A program made the position numbers and the translations under genes. A stretch of 7,584 nucleotides of DNA from Phycisphaerae bacterium (GTDB taxonomy: Bacteria; Planctomycetota; Phycisphaerae; Tepidisphaerales; Tepidisphaeraceae). Shown here piece after piece: positions 5,883-7,584 of this stretch. Position 1 is the first letter of the stretch. Each line of letters opens with the position of its first letter. The stretch is from positions 1 through 7,584 of the forward strand of contig JACMJD010000442.1 of the NCBI GenBank assembly GCA_014380825.1. Direction: 5' to 3'. Below the pieces are notes generated by a model, which was not told the DNA's origin, ran no database searches, and worked only from the letters and a program-made list of their open reading frames with translations.

Positions 5883-7584
5883 ATGAAGACTCTCACCCTT
5901 GGTGTCCTCGTCCTCATCACCCTGCTGGTCGGCGCTATTGCACGCGCCGGCGAGACGCCGGCGTATACGTGGCGATCGGTCGCCGTGCGCGGGGGCGGGT
6001 TCGTCACGGCGATCGTCGCGCATCCGCGCGAGCGCGACCTGTTCTACGCGCGCACGGATGTCGGCGGCGCGTACCGCTGGGACGCGCCGACGAAGGAATG
6101 GGTCGCGCTTACTGACTGGATCGGCATGGCCGACGCAAATCTCACGGGCTGCGAAAGTGTCGCCGTCGATCTGTCGGATCCGAATCGCGTTTATCTCGCG
6201 CTGGGCACGTACACAAATCCAAGAGTCGGCAACGGCGCGATCGTGCGATCGAACGACCGCGGAAAGACATTCCAGCGCACCGACATGCCCTTCAAAATGG
6301 GCGCCAACGAAGCCGGCCGCGGAAATGGCGAGAGACTCGCGGTCGATCCGAATGATGGGAACATCATTTTCTTCGGCTCGCGCGACGCGGGTTTGTGGAA
6401 GAGCGCCGACGGGGCCGCGACGTGGAAGCGCGTCGACGCATTTCCAGCGATCGCGACGGAGAATTCTTCCCGCGCGAACGATCGCTGGAATCAACCGGTC
6501 GGCATCGTGTTCGTTGTGTTCGATCCGCAGCAGCGAGGCACGATCTACGCCGGCGTGTCGACGCGCGAGACATCGTTTTATCGCAGCACCGACGCCGGCA
6601 ACACCTGGGAAGCCGTGCCCAATCAACCGACCGGCCTGCGCCCGAATCACGCTGCGTTCGCTCAGGACGGCATGATGTATCTGAGCTACGGCAACGATCC
6701 CGGTCCAAACACAATGACCGATGGCGCGGTGCGGAAGTTCAACACGAAAGACGGAACCTTCACGGACATCTCGCCCGTGAAACCTGGGGGCGCGAGCAAG
6801 TTTGGATTCGGCTGCGTCGCCGTCGATGCCAGCGATCCGAACACCATCATGGTGACCACGTTCTGCCGCTGGAACCCGGGCGACGACATCTTCCGCAGCA
6901 CCGACGGCGGCAAGACGTGGAAGGGAACGTTCGCGAGCGCCCAGTGGGATCATTCCAAAGCGCCGTGGACCGCGCACGCCAAGCCGCACTGGATGTCGAA
7001 TGTGACGATCGATCCGTTCGATCGCGATCACGTGATGTTCACCACCGGTTACGGAATCTGGGCGTGTCGCAACGTCGGTGCCGTTGATTCAGATAAGCCG
7101 ACGAATTGGACGTTTGATGATGAAGGCTTCGAAGAAACGGTGCCGATCGGTTTGATCAGTCCGCCGGAGGGTGCGCACCTGCTGAGTGCGCTGGGCGATA
7201 TTGATGGATATCGGCATGACGACTTAACCGTCGCGCAGCTTCAGTACACAGCGCCCCCACGGTTCTCGAACAGCGAGAGCATCGCGTTCGCCGAGAATGC
7301 GCCGAGCGTGATCGCGCGCACGGGCACGATTCGCGAGCGCACGCCCGGCCAAACGCGCGGGGCGTATTCAACCGATGGCGGATTGACGTGGACGTCTTTC
7401 AAGTCCGAGCCGGCGCTACCGGCGGGACAAACCGACGGCGGATTCGGACAGGGCAGCGGATTGATCTCGGTCTCGTCCGATGGCAAGACACTGGTGTGGA
7501 ACTTCCGTCGCGGGCTGGCATTCTTCTCGCGCGATAACGGAACAACCTGGACCGCCAGCACCGGGCTGAACGAGAACGTCGGCA
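5883..7584 (+). CDS. Secreted GH74 xyloglucanase-like glycoside hydrolase (3' partial)
   Basis: Second GH74 double beta-propeller enzyme, likely an exported xyloglucan-backbone hydrolase. 567 codons are visible and the frame is open to the right edge; GH74 modules usually run 700 or more residues, so the end of the second propeller is missing. Residues 1-22 form a clear Sec signal peptide: MKT, a Leu/Val-rich core, and cleavage expected after ARA. The mature part opens TYxWRSVAV-like (YTWRSVAV), as GH74 enzymes do. The candidate base is D59 in RTDVGGAYRWD. The candidate acid is D439 in ALGDIDGYRHDD, preceded by the family-typical GFEETVPIGLISPPEGAHLLS. Asp-box motifs start near 122, 173, 234, 338, 495 and 548. 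The base-acid spacing (380) is almost the same as in the upstream GH74 gene (381), supporting a shared fold and probable old duplication. This copy keeps the more canonical ARTD and EETVP motifs. Extra modules could follow beyond the window. Alternative annotations such as 'sialidase' or 'VPS10-like' would reflect only the shared Asp-box repeats. Confidence 0.92.
   Translation, partial: MKTLTLGVLVLITLLVGAIARAGETPAYTWRSVAVRGGGFVTAIVAHPRERDLFYARTDVGGAYRWDAPTKEWVALTDWIGMADANLTGCESVAVDLSDPNRVYLALGTYTNPRVGNGAIVRSNDRGKTFQRTDMPFKMGANEAGRGNGERLAVDPNDGNIIFFGSRDAGLWKSADGAATWKRVDAFPAIATENSSRANDRWNQPVGIVFVVFDPQQRGTIYAGVSTRETSFYRSTDAGNTWEAVPNQPTGLRPNHAAFAQDGMMYLSYGNDPGPNTMTDGAVRKFNTKDGTFTDISPVKPGGASKFGFGCVAVDASDPNTIMVTTFCRWNPGDDIFRSTDGGKTWKGTFASAQWDHSKAPWTAHAKPHWMSNVTIDPFDRDHVMFTTGYGIWACRNVGAVDSDKPTNWTFDDEGFEETVPIGLISPPEGAHLLSALGDIDGYRHDDLTVAQLQYTAPPRFSNSESIAFAENAPSVIARTGTIRERTPGQTRGAYSTDGGLTWTSFKSEPALPAGQTDGGFGQGSGLISVSSDGKTLVWNFRRGLAFFSRDNGTTWTASTGLNENVG
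5945..5963. repeat. GC-only 8-bp hairpin at the signal peptide junction
   Basis: CGCCGGCG occurs at 5945-5952 and again at 5956-5963, separated by AGA. The octamer is its own reverse complement, so the pair is both a direct and an inverted repeat and can form an all-GC 8-bp stem. It encodes residues 21-27, across the predicted signal peptidase site of the second GH74 protein, about 60 nt after the start codon. Confidence 0.55.

Noticed and set aside
5784..7031. Long open frame of 415 codons on the minus strand opposite the second GH74 gene
   Set aside because: It lies antisense to a clearly coding GH74 gene with signal peptide and motifs. Long antisense frames are expected from the GC-rich codon use, and the translation shows no recognisable domain.

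Overview
The window looks like a piece of a high-GC planctomycete chromosome, probably class Phycisphaerae (Tepidisphaera/Humisphaera-like). This is inferred from three features of the central gene: an N-terminal 'FESLESRTHLAA' stretch like the planctomycete LEPR-XLL motif, a mosaic of extracellular beta-rich modules, and a C-terminal pair of dockerin-like calcium loops ending in 'DFDDYxLIDxAFNTQG'. No rRNA or other taxonomic marker is present.

There are three genes, all on the + strand and closely packed. (1) Positions 1-1940 hold the last ~645 codons of a GH31 alpha-xylosidase of the YicI type; the N-terminus lies outside the window. (2) About 2006-5854 encodes a large secreted multimodular protein: a GH74 xyloglucanase-type double beta-propeller, a concanavalin-like sandwich, a short RTX-like region and a dockerin-like end. 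(3) Positions 5883-7584 encode a second GH74 protein with a clean Sec signal peptide, cut by the window's right edge. Genes 2 and 3 are 28 bases apart and gene 3 has a good ribosome binding site, so they are probably co-transcribed. Genes 1 and 2 are separated only by a striking imperfect palindrome (1930-2011).

Together the genes read as a xyloglucan-utilisation locus. The two exported GH74 enzymes would cut the beta-1,4-glucan backbone, and the YicI-type enzyme would remove alpha-1,6-xylose from the resulting oligosaccharides. The substrate is inferred from family membership and gene pairing. The catalytic aspartates are visible in all three proteins.

The most unusual non-coding structure is the 82-base palindrome between genes 1 and 2. 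Its 32-nt arms carry exactly four mismatches, at arm positions 7, 14, 21 and 28, each C-C or G-G. It supplies the stop codon of gene 1 and possible start codons of gene 2. Two smaller perfect hairpins lie inside coding sequence. No RNA genes, CRISPR arrays, insertion sequences or convincing promoters were seen, and no gene-free stretch exceeds 300 bases.
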